64,000 nt of DNA from Thermaerobacillus caldiproteolyticus (GTDB taxonomy: Bacteria; Bacillota; Bacilli; Bacillales; Anoxybacillaceae). Each line of letters opens with the position of its first letter. Positions within the stretch are counted from its first letter, which is position 1. Positions 36,646 through 45,352 of the stretch are shown piece by piece. The notes under the pieces were generated by a model. The model was not told where the DNA came from, searched no databases, and worked only from the letters and a program-made list of their open reading frames with translations. Made by a program: the position numbers and the translations under genes. The DNA lies in NCBI RefSeq assembly GCF_013761245.1, contig NZ_JACDUT010000004.1:62001-126000 (forward strand). Direction: 5' to 3'.

Positions 36646-38310
36646 TTGAACAAGGTATGGTGGAAAGAAGGAGTAGCGTATCAAATTTATCCAAGAAGTT
36701 TTATGGATTCTAATGGTGATGGAATCGGGGATCTTCGTGGAATTATACAAAAGCTTGATTATTTAAAAGACCTTGGAATCGATATCATATGGATTTGTCC
36801 GATTTACCAATCACCGAACGCCGATAATGGTTATGATATTAGCGATTATCATGCGATTATGGAAGAGTTTGGAACAATGGAAGATTTTGATTTGTTGCTC
36901 GAGGAAATTCATCAACGCGGTATGAAAGTTATTTTGGATCTTGTCATTAACCATACAAGTGATGAACATCCTTGGTTTATTGAATCGCGTTCATCAAGGG
37001 ATAATCCAAAACGTGACTGGTACATCTGGCGCGATGGAAAAAATGGCAAAGAGCCGAACAACTGGGAAAGTATTTTTGGCGGATCGGCTTGGGAATATGA
37101 TCGGAAAACCGATCAATATTACTTACATGTATTTGATGCAAAGCAGCCGGATTTAAACTGGGAAAACGAAGAAGTGCGACGCGCACTATATGAGATGATT
37201 AATTGGTGGCTCGATAAAGGTATTGATGGATTCCGCGTCGATGCGATTTCTCATATTAAGAAAAAGCCCGGATTGCCGGATTTACCGAATCCCAAAGGGC
37301 TTGATTATGTTCCATCCTTCGCTGGTCATATGAACCAAGAAGGGATTATGGAGTATTTAAAAGAGCTGAAAATGCAAACGTTTGCGCAATACGATATTAT
37401 GACCGTCGGGGAAGCAAATGGCGTCAAAGTCGAGCAGGCGGAAGAATGGGCCGGCGAAAAGAACGGAATTTTTAATATGATTTTTCAGTTTGAGCATTTA
37501 GGGTTATGGGAAAAAGGAACGGACGGTGGAGTTGATATTCGTCAGTTGAAACGCACGCTGACGAAATGGCAAAAAGGTCTTGAAAACCGAGGCTGGAACG
37601 CATTATTTTTAGAGAACCATGATCAGCCTCGTTCCGTTTCGACGTGGGGAAACGATAAGGAATACCTTACCGAAAGTGCGAAGGCGCTTGGCGCGATGTA
37701 TTTTTTGATGCAAGGAACGCCGTTTATTTATCAAGGGCAAGAGATTGGCATGACGAATGTCCGCTTTGAAACTATTGATGAATACGATGATGTCGCAATG
37801 AAAAACTTTTATCGACTGGAACGGGAAAAAGGGCGTTCACATGAAGAAATCATGGAAGTCATTTGGAAAAAAGGACGAGATAATTCACGGACACCGATGC
37901 AATGGTCGAATGAAACAAATGCTGGTTTTACAACCGGAACACCATGGATAGGTGTAAATGAAAATTACAAAGAGATTAATGTAGAAACACAGTTAAAAGA
38001 TCCTAATTCCGTTCTTCACTTTTATAAAAAAATGATTCGCCTTCGCAAAGAAAATGATGTTCTTATTTATGGAACGTACGATGTAATTTTAGAAAAAGAT
38101 AAAGCGATTTACGCTTACACACGAACACTCGGGAACGAAAAAGCCGTCATTATTGTCAACTTGAGCGACAAGCCTGCTCTTTATCGTTATGATGCGATCA
38201 AATTGTCTTCGGATGATTTAGTGTTGCAAAACTACGAAGTAAAACCTCATAAAAACACAACACGCTTTAAGTTGAAGCCATATGAGGCGCGGGTGTATTT
38301 GTTAAAGTAA
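36646..38310 (+). CDS. Alpha-glucosidase (GH13, oligo-1,6-/alpha-1,4-glucosidase)
   Basis: Full-length 554-residue cytosolic enzyme. Catalytic nucleophile Asp199 (GFRVDAI), acid/base Glu256 (TVGEANG), Asp326 (NHDQPR); QPDLNWENE near 167; N-terminal KEGVAYQIYPRSFMD. Residue 200 is Ala, where the first glucosidase of the window has Val; in this family Ala or Thr favours alpha-1,4 (maltose) and Val alpha-1,6 linkages, so this copy is more likely a maltase. TTG start 8 bases after GAGGAGG. A cre-like site suggests glucose repression. Confidence 0.94.
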   Translation: MNKVWWKEGVAYQIYPRSFMDSNGDGIGDLRGIIQKLDYLKDLGIDIIWICPIYQSPNADNGYDISDYHAIMEEFGTMEDFDLLLEEIHQRGMKVILDLVINHTSDEHPWFIESRSSRDNPKRDWYIWRDGKNGKEPNNWESIFGGSAWEYDRKTDQYYLHVFDAKQPDLNWENEEVRRALYEMINWWLDKGIDGFRVDAISHIKKKPGLPDLPNPKGLDYVPSFAGHMNQEGIMEYLKELKMQTFAQYDIMTVGEANGVKVEQAEEWAGEKNGIFNMIFQFEHLGLWEKGTDGGVDIRQLKRTLTKWQKGLENRGWNALFLENHDQPRSVSTWGNDKEYLTESAKALGAMYFLMQGTPFIYQGQEIGMTNVRFETIDEYDDVAMKNFYRLEREKGRSHEEIMEVIWKKGRDNSRTPMQWSNETNAGFTTGTPWIGVNENYKEINVETQLKDPNSVLHFYKKMIRLRKENDVLIYGTYDVILEKDKAIYAYTRTLGNEKAVIIVNLSDKPALYRYDAIKLSSDDLVLQNYEVKPHKNTTRFKLKPYEARVYLLK

Positions 38311-38320
38311 ATAGTGATAG

Positions 38321-38352
38321 AAAGGGCAAGCAATGATGCTTGCCTTTTTTCT
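38321..38352 (+). terminator. Glucosidase terminator
   Basis: GGCAAGC (38325-38331) pairs with GCTTGCC (38338-38344), followed by TTTTTT. Confidence 0.88.
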
Positions 38353-38436
38353 TCAAGGAATTCAAGGAAGGAAATATGTATATGTCCGTTGAACTCGTAA
38401 AAGAGCAAGTTGTAAAAAGAATAAGAGGAGGTGTAG

Positions 38437-38640
38437 CCTAGTTACTAAAATCCTGCCATGAACTGAAGGAGACATGACGAAAGCTACTGTTGAAATGAAC
38501 CACGGAGTGCCTTTCACAGCGAGGGAATGGCAAAGGGATTCTCTTTTTGATGGCAGCTTGGGTGAGGATCCGAGCATTATGCGGTGCTTCTTGGTTCCAT
38601 CGCGGCTAGTAGATCTTTTTTATAGATTTTAGTAACTAGG
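38437..38640. repeat. 204-base element bounded by 16-base perfect inverted repeats
   Basis: CCTAGTTACTAAAATC at 38437-38452 is exactly inverted at 38625-38640. It sits in the 338-base gap between the glucosidase and yfiT. Just left of it a short frame (MSVELVKEQVVKRIRGGVA at about 38382-38441) ends in TAG inside the repeat. Inside is a 52-codon frame (ATG 38474 to 38632) with AGGAGAC upstream but no recognisable family. No target-site duplication is obvious. The inner part also has T-box-like traits (GGTTCCATCGCGG), too weak to call. Confidence 0.5.
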
Positions 38641-38648
38641 AATGAGAA

Positions 38649-39176
38649 ATGGAACATATTCGCTACCCGATCGGCAAATTTGAAAAGCCAACGTCTTTCC
38701 GTGAAGAAGATGTAAAGCAGTGGATTTCTGATATTCGAATGCTGCCAAAGCAGTTGCGTGAGGCGGTGAGCGGATTGAATGATGAACAGCTAAACACGCC
38801 ATATCGTGAAGGAGGATGGACGGTTGCTCAAGTTGTGCATCATCTTGCTGATGCGAATATGAATGCGTTTATTCGTACAAAACTTATCGTAACGGAGGAG
38901 CTTCCTACTGTAAAACCTTTTGAAGAGAACGATTGGGCCGAGACAGCGGAGGCGCGTGCTTTCCCAATTGAATCTTCGCTTAAATTGCTAGAAGGGCTTC
39001 ATGAAAGATGGACAGCTTTGCTTGAATCTTTACCACTGGAAGATTTTAAACGCAAGCTTTATCATCCTGCGATGAAGACAGAGTTAGAATTGTATACATG
39101 TGTTGCGATGTTTGCTTGGCACGGCAAGCATCATGTCGCACACATTAGAAATTTGCGAACGCAGAAAGGATGGTAA
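38649..39176 (+). CDS. yfiT: YfiT-like DinB-fold protein (putative bacillithiol transferase)
   Basis: 175 residues, four-helix DinB/YfiT fold with a metal site of three His: one in [15 protein letters not shown] near 60, two in [11 protein letters not shown] near 158-166. Strongly resembles B. subtilis YfiT (YPIG..., [19 protein letters not shown]). Related enzymes transfer bacillithiol to electrophiles. The ribosome site is poor: only AGG of the flanking inverted repeat and AATGAG lie before the ATG. Confidence 0.9.
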   Translation: MEHIRYPIGKFEKPTSFREEDVKQWISDIRMLPKQLREAVSGLNDEQLNTPYREGGWTVAQVVHHLADANMNAFIRTKLIVTEELPTVKPFEENDWAETAEARAFPIESSLKLLEGLHERWTALLESLPLEDFKRKLYHPAMKTELELYTCVAMFAWHGKHHVAHIRNLRTQKGW

Positions 39177-39181
39177 GCAAA

Positions 39182-39207
39182 AACGGACATCAGTCTTGAT
39201 GTCCGTT
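39182..39207. terminator. Bidirectional terminator
   Basis: AACGGACATCA pairs with TGATGTCCGTT (39197-39207) between convergent yfiT and the methyltransferase gene. Confidence 0.8.
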
Positions 39208-40399
39208 ATCTGCGTGAATGCACTTCGTAAATCGCAAATTTTAGGTAGTCGCCTTCATCGGCGGCAAGCAGTTTCGGATGATCGTAGCCGGCGCCGCTCC
39301 AATGAATTTGCCGCAAAATCTTTTTCGCATCAAACGCCGCTTCCTCAATCATCGCTTGGAACATATCGGCATGGACGTGATACGAGCAGCTTGCCGTCAC
39401 GAAAAAGCCGCCGTCTCTCACAAGCTTTAAGCCGTTGAGATTGATGTCTTTATATCCACCTAGTGCTTTTGGGACAGCGTGAGCGGATTTGGCGAATGCT
39501 GGCGGATCAATGATGACTACATCCCATTTTTTTCCTTCATGAACCGCTTCTCGCAAGTAATCGAAGGCATTGGCGACGACGAAATCAACGTTTGTAAATC
39601 CGTTTAATGCAGCATTGCGTTTCGCTGTTTCGATGGCATGTTCAGAAATATCGACAGCGGTCACATGTTTTGCTCCATACAAGCACGCATTGAGCATAAA
39701 TGATCCTGTATGGGTAAAGCAGTCTAATACGGTGGAGTTACTGTCGATGAGCGGTTTAATTGCCGCGCGGTTTTGACGCTGGTCAAAGAAAAATCCGGTC
39801 TTTTGTCCGTTTTCAATATCAACAATATATTTAACGCCGTTTTCTTCAATCATTACTTCCGTCTCACATTGCCCGTACCAAAATCCCTTTTCTTGTTGGA
39901 GCCCTTCCAGCTCGCGGACGTACACATCATTGCGCAAATAAATCGCTTTTGGATTAAATACTTCCAGCAACCCGTTTAAAATCCAATCTTTCCGTTTTTC
40001 CATACCAAGCGACAAAATTTGTACGACAAGCACATCTTCGTATTTATCGACGATCAAGCCAGGCAAAAAGTCAGCTTCTCCGTAAATAGCACGGCAAGAA
40101 CGAACGCCGGGAATCATTCGCTCACGATACGCCCACGCCTTGCGAATGCGGTTCAGAAAAAACTGCTCGTTTAACTCGTCTTCTGGATTTTGCGTAAGGA
40201 CGCGCACAATCATTTGCGATTTTGGATTAATATAGCCTTTAGCTAAGAAGTAATTTTGATGGTTATAAACCTCGACAAAGTCGCCCGGTTTAAAATCTCC
40301 TTCAATATAGTCAACTTCACTTTGGAATATCCAAGGATGGCCTTGTTCGAGACGTTTTTTTCGCTTTCGTTTCAGAAATACTTTTGCCACATTCTCCAC
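39206..40399 (-). CDS. 23S rRNA m5C methyltransferase, RlmI/YwbD-like
   Basis: 397 residues, SAM-dependent. N-terminal PUA domain (about 5-75: KRLEQGHPWIFQSEVD), central beta domain, C-terminal Rossmann methyltransferase with the SAM loop VLDCFTHTGSFMLNACLYGA near residue 222 and catalytic motif IIDPPAFAKS near 300; a final Cys motif VTASCSYH near 342. E. coli RlmI methylates C1962. The start is a GTG or a nearby in-frame GTG; GGAG overlaps. Confidence 0.9.
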   Translation of the reverse strand: MENVAKVFLKRKRKKRLEQGHPWIFQSEVDYIEGDFKPGDFVEVYNHQNYFLAKGYINPKSQMIVRVLTQNPEDELNEQFFLNRIRKAWAYRERMIPGVRSCRAIYGEADFLPGLIVDKYEDVLVVQILSLGMEKRKDWILNGLLEVFNPKAIYLRNDVYVRELEGLQQEKGFWYGQCETEVMIEENGVKYIVDIENGQKTGFFFDQRQNRAAIKPLIDSNSTVLDCFTHTGSFMLNACLYGAKHVTAVDISEHAIETAKRNAALNGFTNVDFVVANAFDYLREAVHEGKKWDVVIIDPPAFAKSAHAVPKALGGYKDINLNGLKLVRDGGFFVTASCSYHVHADMFQAMIEEAAFDAKKILRQIHWSGAGYDHPKLLAADEGDYLKFAIYEVHSRR

Positions 40400-40544
40400 T
40401 CCATTACCTGTAATGATTTGCTTTTTCTATGATACAGAATTGCTGGGAAAGAAGCAATTCTGTCAGCTTTTGTCGTAATTTGGAAGGACTTTTTTCATAA
40501 ACGTAGAATAATGATAAACATAGATGGAAGAAAAGAGGGATACG

Positions 40545-40868
40545 GTGATTATTGCGACGACCGATTACATACCGGGAAAACAAATTAAAGAGTATAAAGG
40601 GTTTGTTCAAGGAAATACCGTTCAATCGAAACATATCGGAAAAGATATTATGGCGAGTTTTAAAACGATTGTCGGCGGAGAGATTAAAGCGTATACCGAG
40701 ATGATGGAGGAAGCGAAACAGATTGCGATTAACCGCATGATCGAAGAGGCGAAACAGCAAGGGGCGAATGCGATCATTGGGGTGAGGCTAACGACAGCCG
40801 CCATTATGGCGAACACGTCAGAAATTTTGTCGTACGACGGAACGGCAGTAGTCGTTGAGGAAGAGTAA
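40545..40868 (+). CDS. YbjQ-family (UPF0145) protein
   Basis: 107 residues forming a compact homopentamer-type alpha/beta fold: ATTDYIPGKQIKEYKGFVQG, KTIVGGEIKAYTEMM, and GANAIIGVRLTTA are family hallmarks. Annotated elsewhere as heavy-metal-binding, without firm evidence. GAGGG six bases or so before GTG 40545 is the best start; ATG 40524 lacks one. Monocistronic. Confidence 0.9.
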   Translation: MIIATTDYIPGKQIKEYKGFVQGNTVQSKHIGKDIMASFKTIVGGEIKAYTEMMEEAKQIAINRMIEEAKQQGANAIIGVRLTTAAIMANTSEILSYDGTAVVVEEE

Positions 40869-40874
40869 AATGAC

Positions 40875-40902
40875 TTGACAACCGTTCTAGCCGTGATATG
40901 AT
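40875..40902 (+). promoter_or_regulatory. Promoter of the thiamine operon
   Basis: TTGACA (40875-40880) and TATGAT (40897-40902) separated by 16 bases, about 35 bases before the TPP aptamer. Confidence 0.7.
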
Positions 40903-40936
40903 AAACTCAAACAGTAAAATTAAATAAGCAGCACGA

Positions 40937-41030
40937 TCCACTAGGGGGGCCTTTAGATAGGCTGAGATCAAAGTGTGCCTTTGAGACCCTTAGAACCTGA
41001 TCTGGGTTATACCAGCGTAGGGAAGTGGAA
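40937..41030 (+). promoter_or_regulatory. TPP (THI-box) riboswitch
   Basis: CTAGGGGGGCC, GGCTGAGAT, GACCCTTAGAACCTGATCTGG and the 3' GCGTAGGGAAGTGG are the standard THI-box segments in order. Thiamine pyrophosphate binding would shut off the tenA-thiF operon. Confidence 0.97.
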
Positions 41031-41063
41031 GTGGCAGGAATCTTTTGCTTGTTTACGGTTTCT

Positions 41064-41105
41064 AACCCACTTTCTTTACGCTTGTAAAGAAAGTGGGTTT
41101 TTATT
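41064..41105 (+). terminator. TPP riboswitch terminator
   Basis: A 16-base perfect inverted repeat AACCCACTTTCTTTAC / GTAAAGAAAGTGGGTT with loop GCTT and TTTATTT. Confidence 0.9.
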
Positions 41106-41173
41106 TAATGAAACATGCAGAATATGGGCCCGCTCTACATGTTTCATACATTTATGTTTTGGAGGGGATTTTG

Positions 41174-41869
41174 ATGGCATTTTCAACACTGTTGCGTAAG
41201 GCTGCCAACCCAATTTGGGAAGCGAGCTTTCAGCACCCGTTTGTCAAGGAACTCGGTGAAGGGACGCTCGATATTGCTTGTTTTCGTTATTATGTTTTAC
41301 AAGATTCATATTATTTAAGTCATTTTGCAAGAGTGCAGGCGCTTGGGGCGGCAAGAGCAAATGAGTTATCAACGACCGCTCGCATGGCACATCATGCACA
41401 AAATACGTATCAAGCCGAATTATCGTTACATGAAAAGTTTTCGAAGCAGCTTGGAATTACGGAAGAAGAAAAAGCTTCGTTTATTCCGGCGCCGACGGCA
41501 TATGCGTATACATCACATTTGTATCGCGCTGCCTACGAAGGGCATTTAGGAGATGTGATTGCGGCGATTTTGCCGTGTTATTGGCTTTATTATGAGATTG
41601 GCGAGCGCTTGAAAGATTGCAAGCCGGAAGAGACGATTTATCAACAATGGATTGCCGCTTATGGGTCCGAGTGGTTTCGAAGTTTAGTGGAAGAACAAAT
41701 TGCTCGATTGGATGAGATTGCAGAAACTGTAACGGAAGCTGATCGAAAGCGGATGGAACAGCATTTTATCATTAGCAGCCAGTACGAATATGCTTTTTGG
41801 GAAATGGCATATCACCTAGAAACATGGCCAGTAACAAGAAAGGAGACAGCAGAGCATGTCAGCAACTAA
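41174..41869 (+). CDS. tenA: Thiaminase II / aminopyrimidine aminohydrolase
   Basis: 231 residues, helical haem-oxygenase-like fold. Hydrolyses aminopyrimidine breakdown products of thiamine to HMP for salvage. Active-site Cys in LPCYWLYYEIG near 137 with Glu near 203-207 (QYEYAFWEMA) and Tyr/Asp in RYYVLQDSYYL near 43. ATG 41174 has GGAGGGGA seven bases upstream; the frame open from 41093 crosses the terminator. First gene after the TPP riboswitch; overlaps ykoE by 14 bases. Confidence 0.95.
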   Translation: MAFSTLLRKAANPIWEASFQHPFVKELGEGTLDIACFRYYVLQDSYYLSHFARVQALGAARANELSTTARMAHHAQNTYQAELSLHEKFSKQLGITEEEKASFIPAPTAYAYTSHLYRAAYEGHLGDVIAAILPCYWLYYEIGERLKDCKPEETIYQQWIAAYGSEWFRSLVEEQIARLDEIAETVTEADRKRMEQHFIISSQYEYAFWEMAYHLETWPVTRKETAEHVSN

Positions 41870-42443
41870 AGGATTGAAATTAGCGGATATTTTAACAACG
41901 ATTGTGATTTCAATTGTATTTGGAATTGTTTATAAATTATGGGGACCGTTTTACTATTTTGTCAAACCGTTTGGCTTTCATCTGGACCAACTCATCTATG
42001 GAATGTGGTTTATCGCAGCGTCCGTAGCTTTTCTCATTATTCGTAAGCCAGGGGTAGCTCTTCTTGCGGAAATTGCTGCATCTTCCGGTGAGTTTATTAT
42101 GGGATCCGAGTGGGGACTTGAAGTATTGCTTTACGGCGTTGTGCAAGGATTGTGTGCGGAAGCAGTATTTGCGACGTTTCGCTATAAGCGTTTTGATCTC
42201 TTCGTTGTTTCATTAGCAGCGATTAGTTCTACCATCGGTTCATTGATTATGGATTTTTACAAAGGGTATATTGAAGCGTTGGCTCCTTGGAATCTCGCAT
42301 TATTTCTCATTGCTCGCTTTGTCGGCGCCATCGTTATTTCCGGTGTCTTTGCTTCTTCATTAGTAAAAGCATTAGAAGTGACAGGAGTCACACAAATGGT
42401 TCGCCCGGCTTCCAAGGAAGATTACGACGCGTTAGATCGTTAA
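41856..42443 (+). CDS. ykoE: Thiamine-precursor ECF transporter, substrate-binding (S) subunit
   Basis: 195 residues, five or six transmembrane helices. YkoE is the membrane component that binds hydroxymethylpyrimidine or thiamine precursor in the YkoEDC ECF transporter. Recognised by IVFGIVYKLWGPFYYF near the N-terminus, GSEWGLEVLLYGVVQGLCAE near 85, and the company of ykoD and ykoC. B. subtilis also has a soluble YkoF, absent here. Confidence 0.9.
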   Translation: MSATKGLKLADILTTIVISIVFGIVYKLWGPFYYFVKPFGFHLDQLIYGMWFIAASVAFLIIRKPGVALLAEIAASSGEFIMGSEWGLEVLLYGVVQGLCAEAVFATFRYKRFDLFVVSLAAISSTIGSLIMDFYKGYIEALAPWNLALFLIARFVGAIVISGVFASSLVKALEVTGVTQMVRPASKEDYDALDR

Positions 42444-42459
42444 AGGGTGAAACAAACAG

Positions 42460-43911
42460 ATGGAACGGATTGCATCGGTTGAACAGTTACGTTTGAAATT
42501 TCCCGGAAAAGACACGTTATTGTTTAAAGATTTATCAGTGTCGTTTTACAAAGGGGAAAAAGTGTTGTTGCTTGGTCCATCGGGATGCGGAAAATCAACA
42601 CTGTTGCAAGTGCTTTCCGGATTGATTCCGCATTCGGTGGATATCCCAATGAAAGCCAAACACGTTCAAGTTCCGGATAACTGGGGATACGTATTTCAAG
42701 ACCCTGATTCCCAATTTTGCATGCCGTTTGTCGATGAGGAAATTGCTTTTGCACTTGAAAATATTGGCGTGCCGCGCGAACAAATGAAAGGCCGGATTGA
42801 AGAATTGCTGAAAGAGGTTGGGCTGCACTTGACGCCGCATACGGATATTCAAACATTATCCGGGGGGATGAAGCAGAGACTCGCACTTGCCTCTGTTCTT
42901 GCCTTGCAGCCCGACGTGTTGTTTCTTGATGAACCAACAGCGATGATTGATGACGAAGGAACAGAATCAATTTGGAAGACGGTTAAGCAAATCGCCCATA
43001 ATAAAACAGTCATTATTGTTGAACACAAAATTGAACAGGTGCTGGATTTTGTTGACCGTATCATTTTGTTTAATGATCATGGTGAAATCATTGCAGATGG
43101 TGAAGCGGCAACCGTGTTTCATGATTATAAAGACGTGATTGCTGATCAAGGAATTTGGTATCCCGGTATATGGGACGAGTATGTCAAACAACGAAAACGT
43201 CGTCAACCTGCTGTTCGAGAGGATGAAGTGATTCGTCTCGAACGTTTTCAAGGATATCGAAATCGAGAAGTAAAAATTCGTGTTGATCAAGCGATTGTTC
43301 AGTCGGGTGAATGGATTGCTATTACTGGAAAAAACGGAGCAGGAAAAAGCACGCTATTGCATGCGCTCATGAAGCTTATTCCAACCGACGGGGTGTATGA
43401 GCTGTTTGGAAAGCAAAGCGAACAATTCAAAACGCTCGCTCGCCTTATTGCATTTGTATTCCAAAATCCGGAGTTTCAATTTGTCACCAATTCAGTGTGG
43501 GAAGAGATGGCGTATTCGCTCCGGCTTGAGAAGCGCTCTAAAACAGAAATTGCTGAGACCGTCGAGAGCTTGTTACAAATGTTTCATTTGAAAGAGCAGC
43601 AAGACCAACATCCGTACCAACTATCGATGGGGCAAAAGCGCCGGCTTAGCGTGGCTGCTTCGATTGTAAGCGGGCAACAAATCTTTTTGTTAGATGAGCC
43701 GACATTCGGTCAAGATGCGAAAAATACGTTTGCGCTGCTAGAGCTGTTAGAGTCGTATCGCGAGCAAGGTGCGACGATTCTGATGATCACCCACGATGAG
43801 AATATCGTAACGCATTTTGCGACGCGAAGATGGGTGATTGAAGACGGACAACTTGTTTCCGATGAACAGCTTGTGACAGATCATACAAAAGGCGCTTTAT
43901 TGTCCGTGTAA
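42460..43911 (+). CDS. ykoD: ECF transporter ATPase, two fused ABC domains
   Basis: 483 residues with duplicate nucleotide-binding domains. Domain 1: Walker A GPSGCGKST near 40, signature LSGGMKQR near 133, Walker B VLFLDEPTA. Domain 2: Walker A GKNGAGKST near 288, a degenerate signature LSMGQKRR near 388, Walker B IFLLDEPTF. Powers uptake of a thiamine precursor with YkoE and YkoC. Sixteen bases after ykoE. Confidence 0.94.
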   Translation: MERIASVEQLRLKFPGKDTLLFKDLSVSFYKGEKVLLLGPSGCGKSTLLQVLSGLIPHSVDIPMKAKHVQVPDNWGYVFQDPDSQFCMPFVDEEIAFALENIGVPREQMKGRIEELLKEVGLHLTPHTDIQTLSGGMKQRLALASVLALQPDVLFLDEPTAMIDDEGTESIWKTVKQIAHNKTVIIVEHKIEQVLDFVDRIILFNDHGEIIADGEAATVFHDYKDVIADQGIWYPGIWDEYVKQRKRRQPAVREDEVIRLERFQGYRNREVKIRVDQAIVQSGEWIAITGKNGAGKSTLLHALMKLIPTDGVYELFGKQSEQFKTLARLIAFVFQNPEFQFVTNSVWEEMAYSLRLEKRSKTEIAETVESLLQMFHLKEQQDQHPYQLSMGQKRRLSVAASIVSGQQIFLLDEPTFGQDAKNTFALLELLESYREQGATILMITHDENIVTHFATRRWVIEDGQLVSDEQLVTDHTKGALLSV

Positions 43912-43923
43912 GGAGGAAGAACG

Positions 43924-44709
43924 GTGAGATGGGACATTTGCTATCGTGAGACATGGCTTCATCGAACGAATCCAAGCTTGAAGCTGCTTGTGATGCTTGT
44001 TTTATTTATCGGTGTATTGTTCGTGCATAACCCGAACATCTTAATGAATTTTTCTATTGCGCTTATCCTTTTGTTCATTATCTATACCGGATACCCTATG
44101 AAGTATTTGTTGTTGCTCTTTTTGCCGTTTTTGCTTATTTTCATTTCAACCGCCTCTTCGATGATGCTGTTTGGTCAAGGAAAAACAACATGGTTTCAGT
44201 GGGGCCTTGTTCATATTACAAAAGAAAGTTTTTTACGCGGCATGCATCTTGGGTTTCGCGCATTAACGTTTGCGCTACTTGGTTTACTTTTTTCGTTAAC
44301 GACAAGGCCGGTTTATTTATTTTATTCGCTCATGCAGCAACTGAAGTTGAAGCCGAAATACGCGTATAGCTTTTTAGCAGGAGTCCGTCTCATTCCGATC
44401 ATGCTTGAGGAGTTTCAAACGGTACAAAACGCGTTAAAAGTGCGGGGAGTCACTGCCAACAGCGGAATATTTGAAAAAATAAAGCGGTATGCAATTCCGC
44501 TTCTTTCGCAAAGCATCCGCCGCGCTCAACGCATTGCGGTAGCGATGGAAGCAAAACGATTTTCCAGCGGAGCGGCCCGAACTTTTTACTACGAAATCGG
44601 GTTTAGTAAATACGATTTTGTGTTCCTTCTTTTGATCAGCGTTATGGCAGCAGTAGCGTACTACGTTGGAATCAGTTTTCCGTATATTCCAGTCGAAGAT
44701 GTACGTTAG
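43924..44709 (+). CDS. ykoC: ECF transporter transmembrane coupling protein
   Basis: 261 residues, T-component of ECF transporters (CbiQ family) with about five hydrophobic helices and the coupling motifs A-R-G-like sequences: VRGVTAN near 176 and AMEAKRFSSG near 208. Starts at GTG 43924, after AAGGAGGAAGAAC. Same operon. Confidence 0.92.
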   Translation: MRWDICYRETWLHRTNPSLKLLVMLVLFIGVLFVHNPNILMNFSIALILLFIIYTGYPMKYLLLLFLPFLLIFISTASSMMLFGQGKTTWFQWGLVHITKESFLRGMHLGFRALTFALLGLLFSLTTRPVYLFYSLMQQLKLKPKYAYSFLAGVRLIPIMLEEFQTVQNALKVRGVTANSGIFEKIKRYAIPLLSQSIRRAQRIAVAMEAKRFSSGAARTFYYEIGFSKYDFVFLLLISVMAAVAYYVGISFPYIPVEDVR

Positions 44710-44725
44710 AAGGTTAGGGATTGAA

Positions 44726-45352
44726 ATGAACACACAATTTCATGTCATTTCAACGGGGATGCAGCCGCTTGAACAATTCGTGACGATTGCGGCACACATT
44801 CATCCGTATGTCGATGCGATTCATGTGCGGGAAAAAACAAAAACAGCAAGAGAACTTGCTGATTTCATTTCTGCCCTTGTTGCTCGCGGAGTGCCGGCAA
44901 GAAAGATCATTGTCAATGATCGCGTCGATGTGGCAGCTGTTTTTGGAGTGAAGGGTGTCCAACTTGCTTACCACAGCTTGTCTGCAAAAACGGTTAAAGC
45001 CCATTTTCCGTCGCTTGTTGTCGGCTGTTCGGTTCATTCATTAGAAGAAGCGATGGAGGCAGAGAAAAGCGGGGCGGATTATTGTCTGTATGGTCATGTT
45101 TTTCCGACCGAGTGCAAACGGGGAGTTCCTCCGAGAGGATTAGAAACATTAAAAACGATTGCGTCGAGTATATACATTCCGGTTATTGCTATTGGTGGTA
45201 TTCAGCCGGACAATGTCAAACAAGTATTACAATCGGGAGCAAGTGGCATCGCGGTGATGTCGGGGGTATTTTTAGCCAAAGATCCACTTGCTCGGGTGAA
45301 GGAATATGCGCGTATGGTGAAAAAGTGGGGAGAGGATTTCAATGAATGGTAA
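44726..45352 (+). CDS. tenI: Thiazole tautomerase
   Basis: 208 residues, TIM barrel related to thiamine-phosphate synthase. Aromatises the thiazole phosphate made by ThiG. Landmarks: DAIHVREKTKTARELADF near 35, VNDRVDVAA near 68, LYGHVFPTECKRGVPPRGL near 124-142 with the catalytic His, and AIGGIQPDN near 166. The frame opens earlier at 44666 inside ykoC; AGGG before ATG 44726 is used. Overlaps thiO by 11 bases. Confidence 0.92.
   Translation: MNTQFHVISTGMQPLEQFVTIAAHIHPYVDAIHVREKTKTARELADFISALVARGVPARKIIVNDRVDVAAVFGVKGVQLAYHSLSAKTVKAHFPSLVVGCSVHSLEEAMEAEKSGADYCLYGHVFPTECKRGVPPRGLETLKTIASSIYIPVIAIGGIQPDNVKQVLQSGASGIAVMSGVFLAKDPLARVKEYARMVKKWGEDFNEW

Noticed and set aside
38452-38632. T-box riboswitch in front of yfiT
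   Set aside because: Only fragments such as GGTTCCATCGCGG resemble the consensus. No clear specifier loop or terminator, and the downstream gene is not an amino-acid gene.
42524-42970. 148-codon minus-strand ORF inside ykoD
   Set aside because: Overlaps the Walker A to Walker B part of a strong ABC ATPase gene; shadow frame.
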